Source: Nostoc sp. CHAB 5836 (lineage in GTDB: Bacteria; Cyanobacteriota; Cyanobacteriia; Cyanobacteriales; Nostocaceae). From it: a DNA stretch of 64,000 nucleotides. Below, in pieces: positions 25,530 through 34,325 of the stretch. Position 1 is the first letter of the stretch, and each line of letters begins with the position of its first letter. Under the pieces are notes generated by a model. That model did no database searches, was not told where the DNA came from, and was given only the letters and a program-made list of their open reading frames with translations. Made by a program: the position numbers and the translations under genes. Where the stretch lies: the NCBI RefSeq assembly GCF_020829445.1, contig NZ_JAIVFV010000005.1, positions 1 through 64,000 of the forward strand. The letters are read 5' to 3'.

Positions 25530-27182
25530 TTATTTCCCCTGCCATAGCTGCCGCAATGACTGAAAAATATTTACAAATCTCTCTTCTAGCCAAAGCATAA
25601 TATAATCAAGCCATTCCAAAAGTTGCTCTAAAGGATGCTTCTCATAGCCAGTTGAAGTTGCTTTGGTTTCGATCCAGTCTGGCTGTGCCTCAACTTGACT
25701 GCTTTTTTGAAACTGCTGTTGCAAAATTTCCCCCTTAGGACTCCCGCTTTTAGTTTGGGAAATGCTGGTTCGGGTTTGTTTTGCAGAAGCAATTTTTCCA
25801 GCTATTTTTTGAATTGAGGCGACATTACTAGTTGGTTGTTTCCTTTGTACCAAGCCAGATTTGACTTGAGGTTGTTTTACACTCAAATTCTTTTGTGAAA
25901 AATGCCCCACTGATAAACTTGAGCCGAAAGCAGGATTTGTCCTTTTAGAAAGCGTAACTGGCTTGTCAGCAACGGTTTTGGTGTCACCAAATAAATCATT
26001 CCATGTTAGCCAAGGATCATTTGTTAAGTCTTGGTTCTCCAACAGAGGAGTTTTGGACAAGGCTTTTCTAAGGACTGATGATAATAGTTTGCCTGACAAT
26101 ATCTGATCACTAATTGTTGGCTCAAGTCTTTTTCTATTGCCAGCACCAAAAAAATAATTAAGCGCGGACTCAATCAAAGCCTGAAGGTTCAGTGTATAAG
26201 TTTCCAAACTATCAGCAGTGGTGACAATTTTTCCCCTAGCAGCTAATTGGTCTTTACCATAAAGAAATATATTTAAATGAGTTTGGGCAACTTGGGCAAT
26301 TTCCTGGCTACGTTCTTGTACGGGGACTAAAGCATTTGATTCCAACTTCGCAACAGCTATATCTAGAAATGCTAATAATCTATCTGTATTAAGTAAATCT
26401 TTTGGTATTCCTTCAGCTAAAACTGAAATTTTAGCTGGATTTACGGCAGTAAGTTTTACTAAGAATCGGTCAATTTGTGGTAATAAGTGCGTTTCTTTTT
26501 TAGCTATAATCAACGGCCAAGACTGCCAGTATTTAGCAACTTCGTTAATAATTTGGTCTTCTAATTTTATCTGCTGCTGAGGTGTTAAGATATCTAGAAT
26601 TTCATTATCGGCAGTAACCAGTACTAAATTCCGATTCATCAAATTTGTGGCAATTCCCCCTACTATTGGAAGATGGTGTTGAAGTGCATTTTGCAAGTGT
26701 GAAGGGTTGAGACTTCTGACTTGATTCTCTGTAATATTTGATGATTGAGTAAGATTAGGGTTATTTGTAGAGTTATTATCAACTAATTTCGACCGAAAAA
26801 CTCCTAATAGCGCTAAGGGATTGAAAGGTTCAACTGTTTTCACAGGAGTAGAGGCGGGTTCATCAAATGACAAATAATTGAGTGCCTCTAGTATATTTTG
26901 AATGGGGCTATCAACATTTGGGAGAACTTTCGGCTGGAAATCGGTATCATTTGGTTGTAACTTTAATCTAGTTTCTGGTTCTTTGGTGTGTAGCGTTTTT
27001 CCAGATGATTCCGATGACTGAAACAGTAGATACACTGGGTAGAGTAATACCCCCACACCCCACTTAGTCGCGACTTGCAAATGCCGGAAGGTGTGTTCCC
27101 ACTGTTGTGTCACCCGCCGAGATTGCTGGTGGACAAAGTTAAATAGTCTGCTTTGATAACGACCAGAGGAACCAGAAGACAT
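25530..27182 (-). CDS. Hypothetical protein, 550 residues
   Basis: Not recognised as a characterised family. Residues about 38-57 (VATKWGVGVLLYPVYLLFQS) form one hydrophobic segment that could sit in or on a membrane. Residues 175-345 look like a folded, mostly helical domain (LTPQQQIKLEDQIINEVAKYWQSW). Residues 410-510 are Ser/Thr/Lys/Gln-rich and probably disordered. The last 30 residues (LEWLDYIMLWLEERFVNIFQ) form an amphipathic helix. Overall it resembles cyanobacterium-specific proteins peripherally attached to membranes. It is divergent from the mannosidase gene, whose true start lies 87 bp away. Confidence 0.7.
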   Translation of the reverse strand: MSSGSSGRYQSRLFNFVHQQSRRVTQQWEHTFRHLQVATKWGVGVLLYPVYLLFQSSESSGKTLHTKEPETRLKLQPNDTDFQPKVLPNVDSPIQNILEALNYLSFDEPASTPVKTVEPFNPLALLGVFRSKLVDNNSTNNPNLTQSSNITENQVRSLNPSHLQNALQHHLPIVGGIATNLMNRNLVLVTADNEILDILTPQQQIKLEDQIINEVAKYWQSWPLIIAKKETHLLPQIDRFLVKLTAVNPAKISVLAEGIPKDLLNTDRLLAFLDIAVAKLESNALVPVQERSQEIAQVAQTHLNIFLYGKDQLAARGKIVTTADSLETYTLNLQALIESALNYFFGAGNRKRLEPTISDQILSGKLLSSVLRKALSKTPLLENQDLTNDPWLTWNDLFGDTKTVADKPVTLSKRTNPAFGSSLSVGHFSQKNLSVKQPQVKSGLVQRKQPTSNVASIQKIAGKIASAKQTRTSISQTKSGSPKGEILQQQFQKSSQVEAQPDWIETKATSTGYEKHPLEQLLEWLDYIMLWLEERFVNIFQSLRQLWQGK

Positions 27183-27269
27183 AGTAGTAATTTTTTAGTT
27201 CAAGTCTTGTTCAGTTGTGAGACTCGCGCCAAACAATCAAAACGACCAACACCTCATCTTAGCGAAAAT

Positions 27270-30200
27270 ATGACCCCGACTGTCTCTCAATTCCAGACCA
27301 AATTGATCTCACAAGCTATTGAGCAATTGCGCTCTTTTTGTCAAGTTAATCTTCAGTCTACTTGGCGATACCAGGAATCTGACCTGATTATTACTGATGT
27401 TATGGCTGCTGATTTGTCTTATTGGCAACCTGTTGAGTTGAATGCTAAAGAACATATTGCTTGGACAGGCGGGAAAAAAGTGCTATGGCTTGTGCAAAAA
27501 TTGCTGGTTCCCCAAGATTTACAGGGTTATCCCTTAGCTGGGTTATCTTTGCGACTGGCGCTGGTTTGGTGGGCTGATTCTGCTGAGATTTATCTAAATG
27601 GGGAGTTACTGCTGGAGGGTGATTTATTTGATTGTTCGCCGAGAGTGCTTTTTAGTCAGGGGGTGACGCCAGGGGAAGAGTTTATTGTGGCTTTGCGGTT
27701 AGTGAGTCCGGGACATTGTGATGGTGCTTTAGTGCGATCGCTCCTAGTTTATGAGTCTACTGTTGATCATAATCCCGATCCGGGTTTTGTGGCTGATGAG
27801 TTAGCTGTGGTGCAACTTTATTTGCAAAGGTTTGCGCCGGAGAGGTTGGATGTTTTGGCGGCGATGGTGGGGGAGGTTACGAACCACGGAGGCGCAGAGG
27901 ACACGGAGGAAGAGAAGGGAGAGTTAGTAAGATCGTTTTTATCTCTACGCCAAAACCTAATTCAATCCGACATCTTAGCCCCCCTTTTGAAAGGGGGTTG
28001 GGGGGATCTAAAATCTAAAATTTTCTTGTTGGGTCATGCTCATTTAGATTTAGCATGGTTATGGTCTGTGAGTGAAACTTGGAATGCGGCACAAAAAACT
28101 TTTGAGTCGGTTCTAGAGTTGCAAGAAGATTTTCCTGAGTTAATTTTTTGTCATTCGACTCCCGCACTTTATGCTTGGATTGAGGAACATCGCCCGGATT
28201 TGTTTGGGGCGATTCAAAAACAGGTGGCTGCTGGACGTTGGGAAGTTGTGGGCGGAATGTGGGTGGAACCGGAACTCAACTTAATTGCTGGTGAATCAAT
28301 AGTCCGTCAGCTATTGTATGGTCAGCGCTACATTCAGGAGAAATTTGGCAAGCTTTCAACTCTGGTATGGGTTCCAGACTCTTTTGGTTTCTGTGCAACT
28401 TTACCGCAGTTTTTCGCTAATGCTGGAATTGAGTCTTTTGTGACGCAGAAGTTGCGGTGGAATGATACTACTAAGTTTGATTATGGAGCTTTTTGGTGGC
28501 GATCGCCTGATGGTAGCGAAGTCTTTAGTTTCATGTCTGCACCCATCGGTGAAAGCATTGACCCAGTTAAGATGGCATCCTATGCTCTTGAATGGCAAAC
28601 CCAAACTGGTTTACCAGAATCTCTCTGGCTTCCCGGTGTCGGCAACCACGGCGGCGGCCCCACCCGTGATATGTTAGAAACCGCCCAACGCTGGCAAAAA
28701 TCACCTTTCTTCCCAGACTTAGAATTCACTACGGCTGAAAAGTATTTACAGCAAATTCAATCAGGAGTTAGGAGTGAGGAGTTAGGAGTTGGGAGTCAGG
28801 AGTTAGGAGTTAGGAGTCAGGAGTTAGGAGTTGGGAGTCAGGAGTTAGGAGTTAGGAGTGAGGAGTTAGGAGTTAGGAGTGAGGAGTTAGGAGTTAGGAG
28901 TGAGGAGTTAGGAGTTAGGAGTTATGATTCTCCCCTACCCCCCTCATCCCCCTCATCCCCCTCATCCCCCCGATTTCCTACTTGGAATGATGAACTATAC
29001 TTAGAATTCCATCGCGGCTGCTACACTACTCACGCAGATCAGAAACGCTGGAATCGTCGTTGTGAAAATTTATTATATCAAGCTGAACTATTTGCTACCT
29101 TGGCAACTGTCAGCTGTGGTGTGACATATCCCAAAGCAGAAATTGAAGCAGCTTGGAAGCTAGTGTTATTTCAACAGTTTCACGATATTTTACCTGGTTC
29201 TTCAATTACCCAAGTTTATCTGGATGCGTTGCCCCAGTGGCAGCAAGTGGAACAAGTGGGAACGAGGATATTACAGGAATCACTTTTAGCGATCGCATCT
29301 CACATTACCCGATCAGAACCACTAAAACCCAATAGTTTACCTATTTTCGTTTTCAATTCTCTCAATTGGCAGCGTTCTGAAGTAGTCTCTGTAGCCTTAC
29401 CCACGCCCCCAACAGCTACCCAGAAATGGCAGATTTACGATGCTTGTGGAAAGCAGCTTGTCTCCCAATTATCTCAACCATCAACACTACTATTTTTCGC
29501 CCCGGAAATTCCACCCGTAGGCTACCGCATATTTTGGCTTTCCCCCTCATCCCCCTCATCCCCCTCATCCCCCTCACTCCTCCCAGACTGGATTTTAGAA
29601 AATGAATTCTTGCGAGTTGTTATAGATCCTGATACGGGAGATTTATCAAGTGTTTTTGACAAAACTTATCAACGAGAAGTTTTGAGTGGGGCGGGGAATC
29701 AACTGCAAGCTTTTAAAGACAGTGGTCAATATTGGGATGCTTGGAATATAGACCCCAATTACGCCCAACATCCCTTACCCGCAACAAATCTTCAATCTAT
29801 TCAGTGGTTAGAACAAGGCCCAGTGCAAAGTCGTGTGCGCGTGGTGCGTCAGTTGGGCGAATCGGAATTTTGCCAAGACTATATTCTCCAAGCTGGTTCA
29901 CCTCTGCTGAACATAGCGACTACCGCTAATTGGCAAGAAAATCATGTATTAGTGAAAGCTGCTTTTCCTCTGAATATTGAAGCAGACTTTGCTACCTATG
30001 AAATTCCCTGTGGCGCGATTCGCCGCCCAACTAAACCGCAAACCCCCGCAGAACAAGCAAAATGGGAAGTTCCCGCTTTGCGTTGGGCTGATTTGACAGC
30101 AGAAGACACAATCCAAAATCATTATGGTGTCAGTTTGCTGAATGATTGTAAATACGGTTACGACAGCAAACCAAATCAACTTTGCTTGACACTGCTACGC

Positions 30201-30680
30201 AGTCCTAATTGGCCAGATTCAGAGGCTGATAAAGGTTTTCACGAGTTCACCTATACCTTATATCCTCATCCTGATAGCTGGGAATCAGCTCATACGGTAC
30301 GGCGAGGCTATGAATTGAATATACCGTTGCAAGTGATATTGAATCCCGTTAATCAAAACCCACAGAAAAATTATCCCCTCTTTGGTAGCAAAGAGGGGCT
30401 GGGGATGACGTTCCTAGATTTATCAGCTGAAAATTTAATATTGATGGCCTTGAAACCATCTGAAGATGACCCACAGCAGTTAATTCTACGGTGTTATGAA
30501 TGTCATGGAGAAACAGCCGAGTTATCTTTGCAAAGTGATTTAAGGTTGAATCTAGGAGATAGAGTAGATTTGTTAGAGCGTTCCTCTACTACTGAATTCT
30601 CATCTGGGCAACAAATCTTGACAATACAGCCTTGGAAAATCGCCAGTTTCAAGGTGATACCAGCGATTAATCCCGGCTAA
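27270..30680 (+). CDS. Alpha-mannosidase, glycoside hydrolase family 38
   Basis: A 1136-residue GH38 enzyme. The zinc motif HAHLDLAWLW gives His258 and Asp260; the nucleophile region WVPDSFGF gives Asp370; GVGNHGGGPTRDM follows near residue 460. The four-part layout (N-terminal beta domain, catalytic alpha/beta, helical mid, C-terminal beta super-sandwich) fits. It would release alpha-linked mannose from glycans or compatible-solute glycosides. The ATG at 27270 is preferred to an upstream TTG at 27153 because similarity begins after it. Four low-complexity tracts are inserted in frame (about residues 206-218, 236-250, 499-568 and 759-771), each matching an intergenic repeat of this genome. 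The frame is intact throughout. Confidence 0.9.
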   Translation: MTPTVSQFQTKLISQAIEQLRSFCQVNLQSTWRYQESDLIITDVMAADLSYWQPVELNAKEHIAWTGGKKVLWLVQKLLVPQDLQGYPLAGLSLRLALVWWADSAEIYLNGELLLEGDLFDCSPRVLFSQGVTPGEEFIVALRLVSPGHCDGALVRSLLVYESTVDHNPDPGFVADELAVVQLYLQRFAPERLDVLAAMVGEVTNHGGAEDTEEEKGELVRSFLSLRQNLIQSDILAPLLKGGWGDLKSKIFLLGHAHLDLAWLWSVSETWNAAQKTFESVLELQEDFPELIFCHSTPALYAWIEEHRPDLFGAIQKQVAAGRWEVVGGMWVEPELNLIAGESIVRQLLYGQRYIQEKFGKLSTLVWVPDSFGFCATLPQFFANAGIESFVTQKLRWNDTTKFDYGAFWWRSPDGSEVFSFMSAPIGESIDPVKMASYALEWQTQTGLPESLWLPGVGNHGGGPTRDMLETAQRWQKSPFFPDLEFTTAEKYLQQIQSGVRSEELGVGSQELGVRSQELGVGSQELGVRSEELGVRSEELGVRSEELGVRSYDSPLPPSSPSSPSSPRFPTWNDELYLEFHRGCYTTHADQKRWNRRCENLLYQAELFATLATVSCGVTYPKAEIEAAWKLVLFQQFHDILPGSSITQVYLDALPQWQQVEQVGTRILQESLLAIASHITRSEPLKPNSLPIFVFNSLNWQRSEVVSVALPTPPTATQKWQIYDACGKQLVSQLSQPSTLLFFAPEIPPVGYRIFWLSPSSPSSPSSPSLLPDWILENEFLRVVIDPDTGDLSSVFDKTYQREVLSGAGNQLQAFKDSGQYWDAWNIDPNYAQHPLPATNLQSIQWLEQGPVQSRVRVVRQLGESEFCQDYILQAGSPLLNIATTANWQENHVLVKAAFPLNIEADFATYEIPCGAIRRPTKPQTPAEQAKWEVPALRWADLTAEDTIQNHYGVSLLNDCKYGYDSKPNQLCLTLLRSPNWPDSEADKGFHEFTYTLYPHPDSWESAHTVRRGYELNIPLQVILNPVNQNPQKNYPLFGSKEGLGMTFLDLSAENLILMALKPSEDDPQQLILRCYECHGETAELSLQSDLRLNLGDRVDLLERSSTTEFSSGQQILTIQPWKIASFKVIPAINPG
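27882..28020 (+). repeat. Repeat fragments inside the mannosidase gene, first pair
   Basis: At 27882-27925 is the 'gaaccacggaggcgcagaggacacgg' word of families M2/M5, read as an acidic stretch GGAEDTEEEKGE. At 27975-28020 is the 'ccccccttttgaaagggggttgggggg' plus ATCTAAA word known from intergenic copies near 43455, read as LAPLLKGGWGDLKSK. Both keep the frame. (Only parts are quoted.). Confidence 0.75.
28764..28970 (+). repeat. Heptamer and nonamer arrays inside the mannosidase gene
   Basis: About 160 bp of AGGAGTT/AGGAGTG/GGGAGTC heptamers are translated as seven-residue periods (SEELGVR, SQELGVG), followed by CATCCCCCT nonamers translated as SSP triplets (28930-28970). A second nonamer tract lies at 29543-29582. 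These are the same units found in intergenic arrays of the window. Confidence 0.9.
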
Positions 30681-30685
30681 GTATT

Positions 30686-30742
30686 GTTCGTAGTAAGCAC
30701 TTCAGTGCTTAAAAATCCAGGACTAAAGTCCTTACTACGAAC
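30686..30742. repeat. M6 REP-like double hairpin
   Basis: GTTCGTAGTAAG / CTTACTACGAAC arms (12 bp, perfect) enclose gcacttcagtgc and aggactaaagtcct hairpins. It lies 6 bp after the mannosidase stop and is followed by short ACTCCTA heptamers up to psbN. It may act as a bidirectional terminator for the converging genes. Confidence 0.8.
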
Positions 30743-30781
30743 TCCAAACTCCTAACTCCAAACTCCTAACTCCAAACTCCT

Positions 30782-30913
30782 TTAATCTTCGTGGTCATCA
30801 AACGGATCGTTCAATTGCTTGCTAGGAGGCCCAAAGGAGGTATAAATCGAGAGTCCAGTGATGGCAACTACTACGGCAGCCATAGAAATGCTAAGAACTA
30901 TTGCGGGTTCCAT
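30782..30913 (-). CDS. psbN: PsbN
   Basis: A 43-residue single-helix thylakoid protein, MEPAIVLSISMAAVVVAITG then LSIYTSFGPPSKQLNDPFDDHED. The FGPPSK.L.DPF..HED tail is diagnostic for PsbN, which helps photosystem II assembly and repair rather than being a core subunit. Divergent from psbH with an 85-bp gap, the arrangement usual in cyanobacteria and plastids, so the two promoters share this gap. Confidence 0.95.
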   Translation of the reverse strand: MEPAIVLSISMAAVVVAITGLSIYTSFGPPSKQLNDPFDDHED

Positions 30914-30998
30914 AATTGAGGGATAGATTATGAGTGCTATTCTTATAGAATATTACAGAAGATTAAAAAAAGCTTTGGCAAGTAATCTTAGGTGAACT

Positions 30999-31202
30999 AT
31001 GGCACAAAGGACTAGGTTGGGAGATATCCTGAAACCACTTAACTCTGAGTATGGGAAAGTGGCTCCAGGTTGGGGTACTACCCCTGTGATGGCTGTTTTT
31101 ATTTTGCTATTTTTCGTGTTTTTGCTGATTATTCTGCAACTTTACAATAAATCACTGTTGGTTCAGGATGTGGTAGTCGATTGGCGGAGTTTAGGTCGCT
31201 AA
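30999..31202 (+). CDS. psbH: Photosystem II protein PsbH
   Basis: A 67-residue photosystem II subunit: N-terminal stromal part [20 protein letters not shown], one transmembrane helix ([22 protein letters not shown]) and a short lumenal tail. It stabilises the QB site and bicarbonate binding. The phosphorylatable Thr-rich extension of plants is absent, as normal for cyanobacteria. AGGTGA precedes the ATG. A strong terminator follows. Confidence 0.97.
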   Translation: MAQRTRLGDILKPLNSEYGKVAPGWGTTPVMAVFILLFFVFLLIILQLYNKSLLVQDVVVDWRSLGR

Positions 31203-31245
31203 CGGATACACAGCAGCTATCAAGTTTGGATAACAACTTAAGTTA

Positions 31246-31269
31246 CACCCGGTTCATCCGGGTTTTTTT
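31246..31269 (+). terminator. Rho-independent terminator of psbH
   Basis: ACCCGG / CCGGGT stem with TTCAT loop followed by seven T residues, 44 bp after the psbH stop codon. It is the clearest intrinsic terminator in the window. Confidence 0.9.
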
Positions 31270-31288
31270 GTTAGCTGCGATTTCCTAC

Positions 31289-31357
31289 TAAGTGGGTCGG
31301 CGCAATTAAAGCTAAGTGGCTAAGGCTGTCATTGGTCATTGGTCATTGGTCATTTGC
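31289..31357 (-). mobile_element. M3 element, copy C (truncated)
   Basis: TAAGTGGGTCGGCGCAA end facing psbH, then 'gctaaggctgtc' and GGTCATT heptamers; the far end is missing. A second hairpin-rich piece follows at 31372-31490 (aagtctactgaagtagact and aaggaacttcagttcctt), related to the internal hairpins of M1. Confidence 0.7.
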
Positions 31358-31524
31358 CTACATCACCCGCCTTGAACTAAAGTTCTTTGGCTTTTAGCTA
31401 AAGTCTACTGAAGTAGACTAAAGATTATTGGGGATATTTAGTCTACTTCAGTAGACTTTCGTTATTAGCAAGGAACTTCAGTTCCTTGTGGGACATGGTT
31501 TATACGTTAAATTGACACCAACAA

Positions 31525-31723
31525 GTGGTGGAACGAGTGAATCAACTTGAGCCAAGAGAACGACTAGAAATTTCCGCCTCAAATCTTCGCGGGGTTAAAA
31601 TACGAGAAGGAGCAATTAGAAAATCTCGGTGAAGCTTTGTTAGATTTTTTGGCGATGTCTACGGCGGTAAACTACGCAGATTTAGAAACTTGGTTTAATA
31701 CATTAGAGCAGAGGGGCGAATAA
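31525..31723 (+). pseudogene. Remnant of a DUF4351/Rpn-type nuclease-transposase gene
   Basis: The last 40 codons before TAA (31721-31723) read EQLENLGEALLDFLAM then NYADLETWFNTLEQRGE, the typical DUF4351 C-terminus of Rpn/PD-(D/E)XK putative transposases common in cyanobacteria. The preceding VVERVNQLEPRERLEIS segment lies in a different frame, so at least one frameshift separates them, and the catalytic N-terminal part is absent. It lies between psbH and tatA. Confidence 0.65.
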
Positions 31724-31778
31724 TAATAAATAATTATCTGAGTCTATGTAGTGGTTTTAGAGTTTATAGGAGACAAAA

Positions 31779-32051
31779 ATGAATATATTTGGTATCGGTC
31801 TGCCGGAAATGGCTGTAATTATGGTAGTGGCGCTGTTAATCTTTGGCCCCAAGAAGCTACCAGAGATTGGTCGGAGTGTAGGCAAAACAATTCGTAGTTT
31901 CCAAGAAGCTTCCAAGGATTTTCAAAACGAGTTTCAAAAAGAAGCAGAACAGTTAGAAGAAGTTGTCAAGACTACCGCTGAATTGGAACCTAAGCAAATC
32001 TACCCTGCTAAATCTGAGCAGGATACGGCTAGCTCTTCCCAACCTAGCTAG
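31779..32051 (+). CDS. tatA: Twin-arginine translocase subunit TatA/E
   Basis: A 90-residue protein with the TatA pattern: short periplasmic N-terminus, one helix (LPEMAVIMVVALLIFGPKKLP) with the FGPKKLPE hinge, then an amphipathic helix (IGRSVGKTIRSFQEASKDFQ) and a charged, disordered tail. It forms the variable-size pore of the Tat pathway in thylakoid or plasma membrane. Upstream TAGGAGA is a good ribosome-binding site. No tatC is adjacent, which is usual in cyanobacteria. Confidence 0.93.
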   Translation: MNIFGIGLPEMAVIMVVALLIFGPKKLPEIGRSVGKTIRSFQEASKDFQNEFQKEAEQLEEVVKTTAELEPKQIYPAKSEQDTASSSQPS

Positions 32052-32084
32052 TGGTCTGTCTCATTAGTTACGAGGCGTGACTAA

Positions 32085-32141
32085 GTTTGTAGTAAGGACT
32101 TTAGTGCTGGATTTTTAAGCGCTGAAGTGCTTACTACAAAC
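32085..32141. repeat. M6 REP-like double hairpin
   Basis: GTTTGTAGTAAG / CTTACTACAAAC arms (12 bp, perfect) enclosing aggactttagtgct and agcgctgaagtgct. It lies between tatA and pth. Confidence 0.8.
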
Positions 32142-32202
32142 ACTCAAAACTAGCTTGACAAAGTGCTAGAAGAGTGATGCATATCAATTGACTATAGGCA
32201 AA

Positions 32203-32844
32203 ATGACAGAAGCTCTTAAGCAACCAGCTTTGGTGATTCCACAACTAATTGTTGGGTTGGGTAATCCAGAAAGCAAGTACGACCAAACACGCCATAATAT
32301 CGGCTTTGCTGCTCTAGAAACTCTCTCCCGTTCTTGGCGCATTTCCTTGGCAGAAAACCGCAAGTTTCAGGGTGAGTATGGCGAGGGTATGGCTTTAGGT
32401 GGAGGTAAGATTCGCTTGCTGAAGCCGTTGACTTATATGAATCGCTCAGGACAGTCAATACAAGCGGTGACAAGTTGGTATAAATTGCCGCCGGAATCAG
32501 TGCTGGTGATTTATGACGATATGGATTTGCCCTTGGGAAAAACTCGTTTGCGTTTGTCTGGTTCGGCTGGGGGACATAACGGCATGAAAAGTGCGATCGC
32601 ACATCTTAGTACCCAAAACTTTCCCCGTTTGCGCATCGGTATTGGTAAACCCAAAGGTGCAGCTAATAACGATGATTCTGATACTATCTCCCATGTGCTG
32701 GGGCGATTTTCGGCTGCCGAAAATCAGCAGATGTCTCTTGTACTTCAGTTCGTGGTTGAGTGTATTGAACTAAGCCTCAAGCAGGGAGTTGAAAAGGCGA
32801 TGAATGTTTGTAATAGCCGCGCCATTAATAATTCTGAGTCCTGA
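32203..32844 (+). CDS. pth: Peptidyl-tRNA hydrolase
   Basis: A 213-residue Pth enzyme, which frees tRNA from prematurely released peptidyl-tRNA. Motifs are IVGLGNPESKYDQTRHNIGF with the catalytic His, LLKPLTYMNRSGQS with the substrate Asn, VIYDDMDLPLGKTRLR with the catalytic Asp and GGHNGMKSAI. ATG at 32203 is preferred over the TTG at 32188. The region after AENQQMSLVLQF is the standard C-terminal helix. It follows tatA, as in related cyanobacteria as far as I recall. Confidence 0.95.
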   Translation: MTEALKQPALVIPQLIVGLGNPESKYDQTRHNIGFAALETLSRSWRISLAENRKFQGEYGEGMALGGGKIRLLKPLTYMNRSGQSIQAVTSWYKLPPESVLVIYDDMDLPLGKTRLRLSGSAGGHNGMKSAIAHLSTQNFPRLRIGIGKPKGAANNDDSDTISHVLGRFSAAENQQMSLVLQFVVECIELSLKQGVEKAMNVCNSRAINNSES

Positions 32845-33199
32845 ACTACCCCACCCTGATACTGGAATTTTTCAAGTTCCACTAAATCTTACCTTAGATT
32901 AATTTAATTTACGTGAATATACTAAATACACTTTCCGGCTGCAGGCAGCTATCAGTACAAGTAATATTAATTACATAAATTAGTCCTTGCCAGCATTTTA
33001 TCAAGGTGCTTTAATAGCGATCGCATTCCGCAAAACACTTCTATTTACAGAATATGTAGAAGATGGGCAGCGACTCGACATCAGACATCGCTGCTAGTGT
33101 TGATAAAATTAGAGACTCAAAACATTAAACTCAAAGATATGACAAGCTATTAGCATATCCTTGACACTAAATTCTCCCAAAAGCTGAATAGGAGTATAT
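32845..33199. other. Gene-free stretch before the SPFH gene
   Basis: No gene, RNA or repeat of the families named here was recognised. One HIP1 site (agcgatcgcat) and AT-rich sequence are all I see; the SPFH promoter probably lies in it. The ribosome-binding site TAGGAG is at 33189-33194. Confidence 0.5.
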
Positions 33200-34045
33200 A
33201 TGGAACCAACAATCATTTTTATAGTTTTAGTGCTTATAGGTTATGCCTTGGGTTCTGCAAAACTGATTAATCAAGGTAATGAAGCCCTAGTTGAACGCTT
33301 GGGGCGGTATCATCGGAAACTTAAGCCTGGGCTAAATTTTATTGTTCCCTTGATCGATCAGATTGTGATGGAAGATACCACACGAGAGCAGTTTTTAGAC
33401 ATCAAACCTCAAAATGTGATCACCCAAGATAATATTTATGTGGAAGTGGATGCTATTGTGTACTGGCGCATTACAGATTTTGAGAAAAGCTTTTATGCTA
33501 TTGAGGATCTCCAAGGGGCACTGACACAGGTGACTACAACCACGCTCCGGGAAATCGTTGCCCAGAACACCCTCGAGCAGACCAATGTCTCCAGAGCGGA
33601 GATGCATTCAGCTATCATCGACCAGTTGAATGATATAACGGGAGATTGGGGAGTTGAGATTCTCCGGTTAGACCTTCAAAGAATTACCCTACCTGAGAGT
33701 GTACGGAAGTCAAGGGAAGAGGAGCAAGCGGCTGAAATCAAAAAACGGGCGCTGATTACCGAAGCACAAGGACAGAAGGAAGCTGCGATTAAAAAAGCAG
33801 AAGGAACTATGAAATCAGTGGAGATAATTTCTCAAGCTCTACGTTCCAATCCTGAAAGCAGGGATATTCTGCGGTATCTTGTGGCTCAAGATTACGTAGA
33901 TGCCAGCCAAAAACTTGGCGAGAGCAATAATGCCAAAATTGTCTTTGTAGACCCAGCCAACTCAACTGAAATGTTTCAGGAATTGATTGCAGAGTCAACA
34001 GTTACAGAAGGTAACGGCAAAAAATCTGAAAATGGTAATACTTAA
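33200..34045 (+). CDS. SPFH/stomatin-like membrane protein
   Basis: A 281-residue protein with an N-terminal membrane helix (TIIFIVLVLIGYALGSAKLI) followed by the SPFH domain: NQGNEALVERLGRYHRKLKPGLNFIVPLID, DAIVYWRI, TTLREIVAQNTLEQTN and GDWGVEILRLDLQRI (parts). A coiled region EEEQAAEIKKRALITEAQGQKEAA follows. Stomatin/slipin proteins assemble into oligomeric rings at membrane microdomains and often regulate proteases. The usual NfeD or membrane protease partner is not adjacent. Good ribosome-binding site TAGGAG. Confidence 0.92.
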   Translation: MEPTIIFIVLVLIGYALGSAKLINQGNEALVERLGRYHRKLKPGLNFIVPLIDQIVMEDTTREQFLDIKPQNVITQDNIYVEVDAIVYWRITDFEKSFYAIEDLQGALTQVTTTTLREIVAQNTLEQTNVSRAEMHSAIIDQLNDITGDWGVEILRLDLQRITLPESVRKSREEEQAAEIKKRALITEAQGQKEAAIKKAEGTMKSVEIISQALRSNPESRDILRYLVAQDYVDASQKLGESNNAKIVFVDPANSTEMFQELIAESTVTEGNGKKSENGNT

Positions 34046-34093
34046 GAGTCAAACAATTTGTGATTTGGGATTTTAGATTTTGGATTGACCCCA

Positions 34094-34283
34094 TAAGTAC
34101 GTTCGTGTGAAAAAACCCAAGTATGTTACGAAACGTAAATAAACTTAAAACCCTTACTAATAACCAATACTTCGACTTCGCTCAGTACAAGTGACCAATG
34201 ACCAATGACAAATGACCAATGACAAATGACAAATGACAAATGACAGCCTTAGCCAGTTAGCTTTAATTACGCCGACCTACTTA
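34094..34283 (+). mobile_element. M3 element, copy D
   Basis: TAAGTACGTTCGTGTGA left end, conserved 'gttacgaaacgtaaata' block, an expanded tract of TGACCAA/TGACAAA heptamers, and GCCGACCTACTTA right end. The right end faces the folP stop codon 43 bp away. Confidence 0.8.
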
Positions 34284-34325
34284 GATAAATCTAGAACCTG
34301 CTTGCTCTATAAAATCGAAGAATTA

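Noticed and set aside
28764..28970. Frameshift or pseudogene in the mannosidase
   Set aside because: The heptamer and nonamer tracts keep the frame, and GH38 similarity resumes in the same frame after them.
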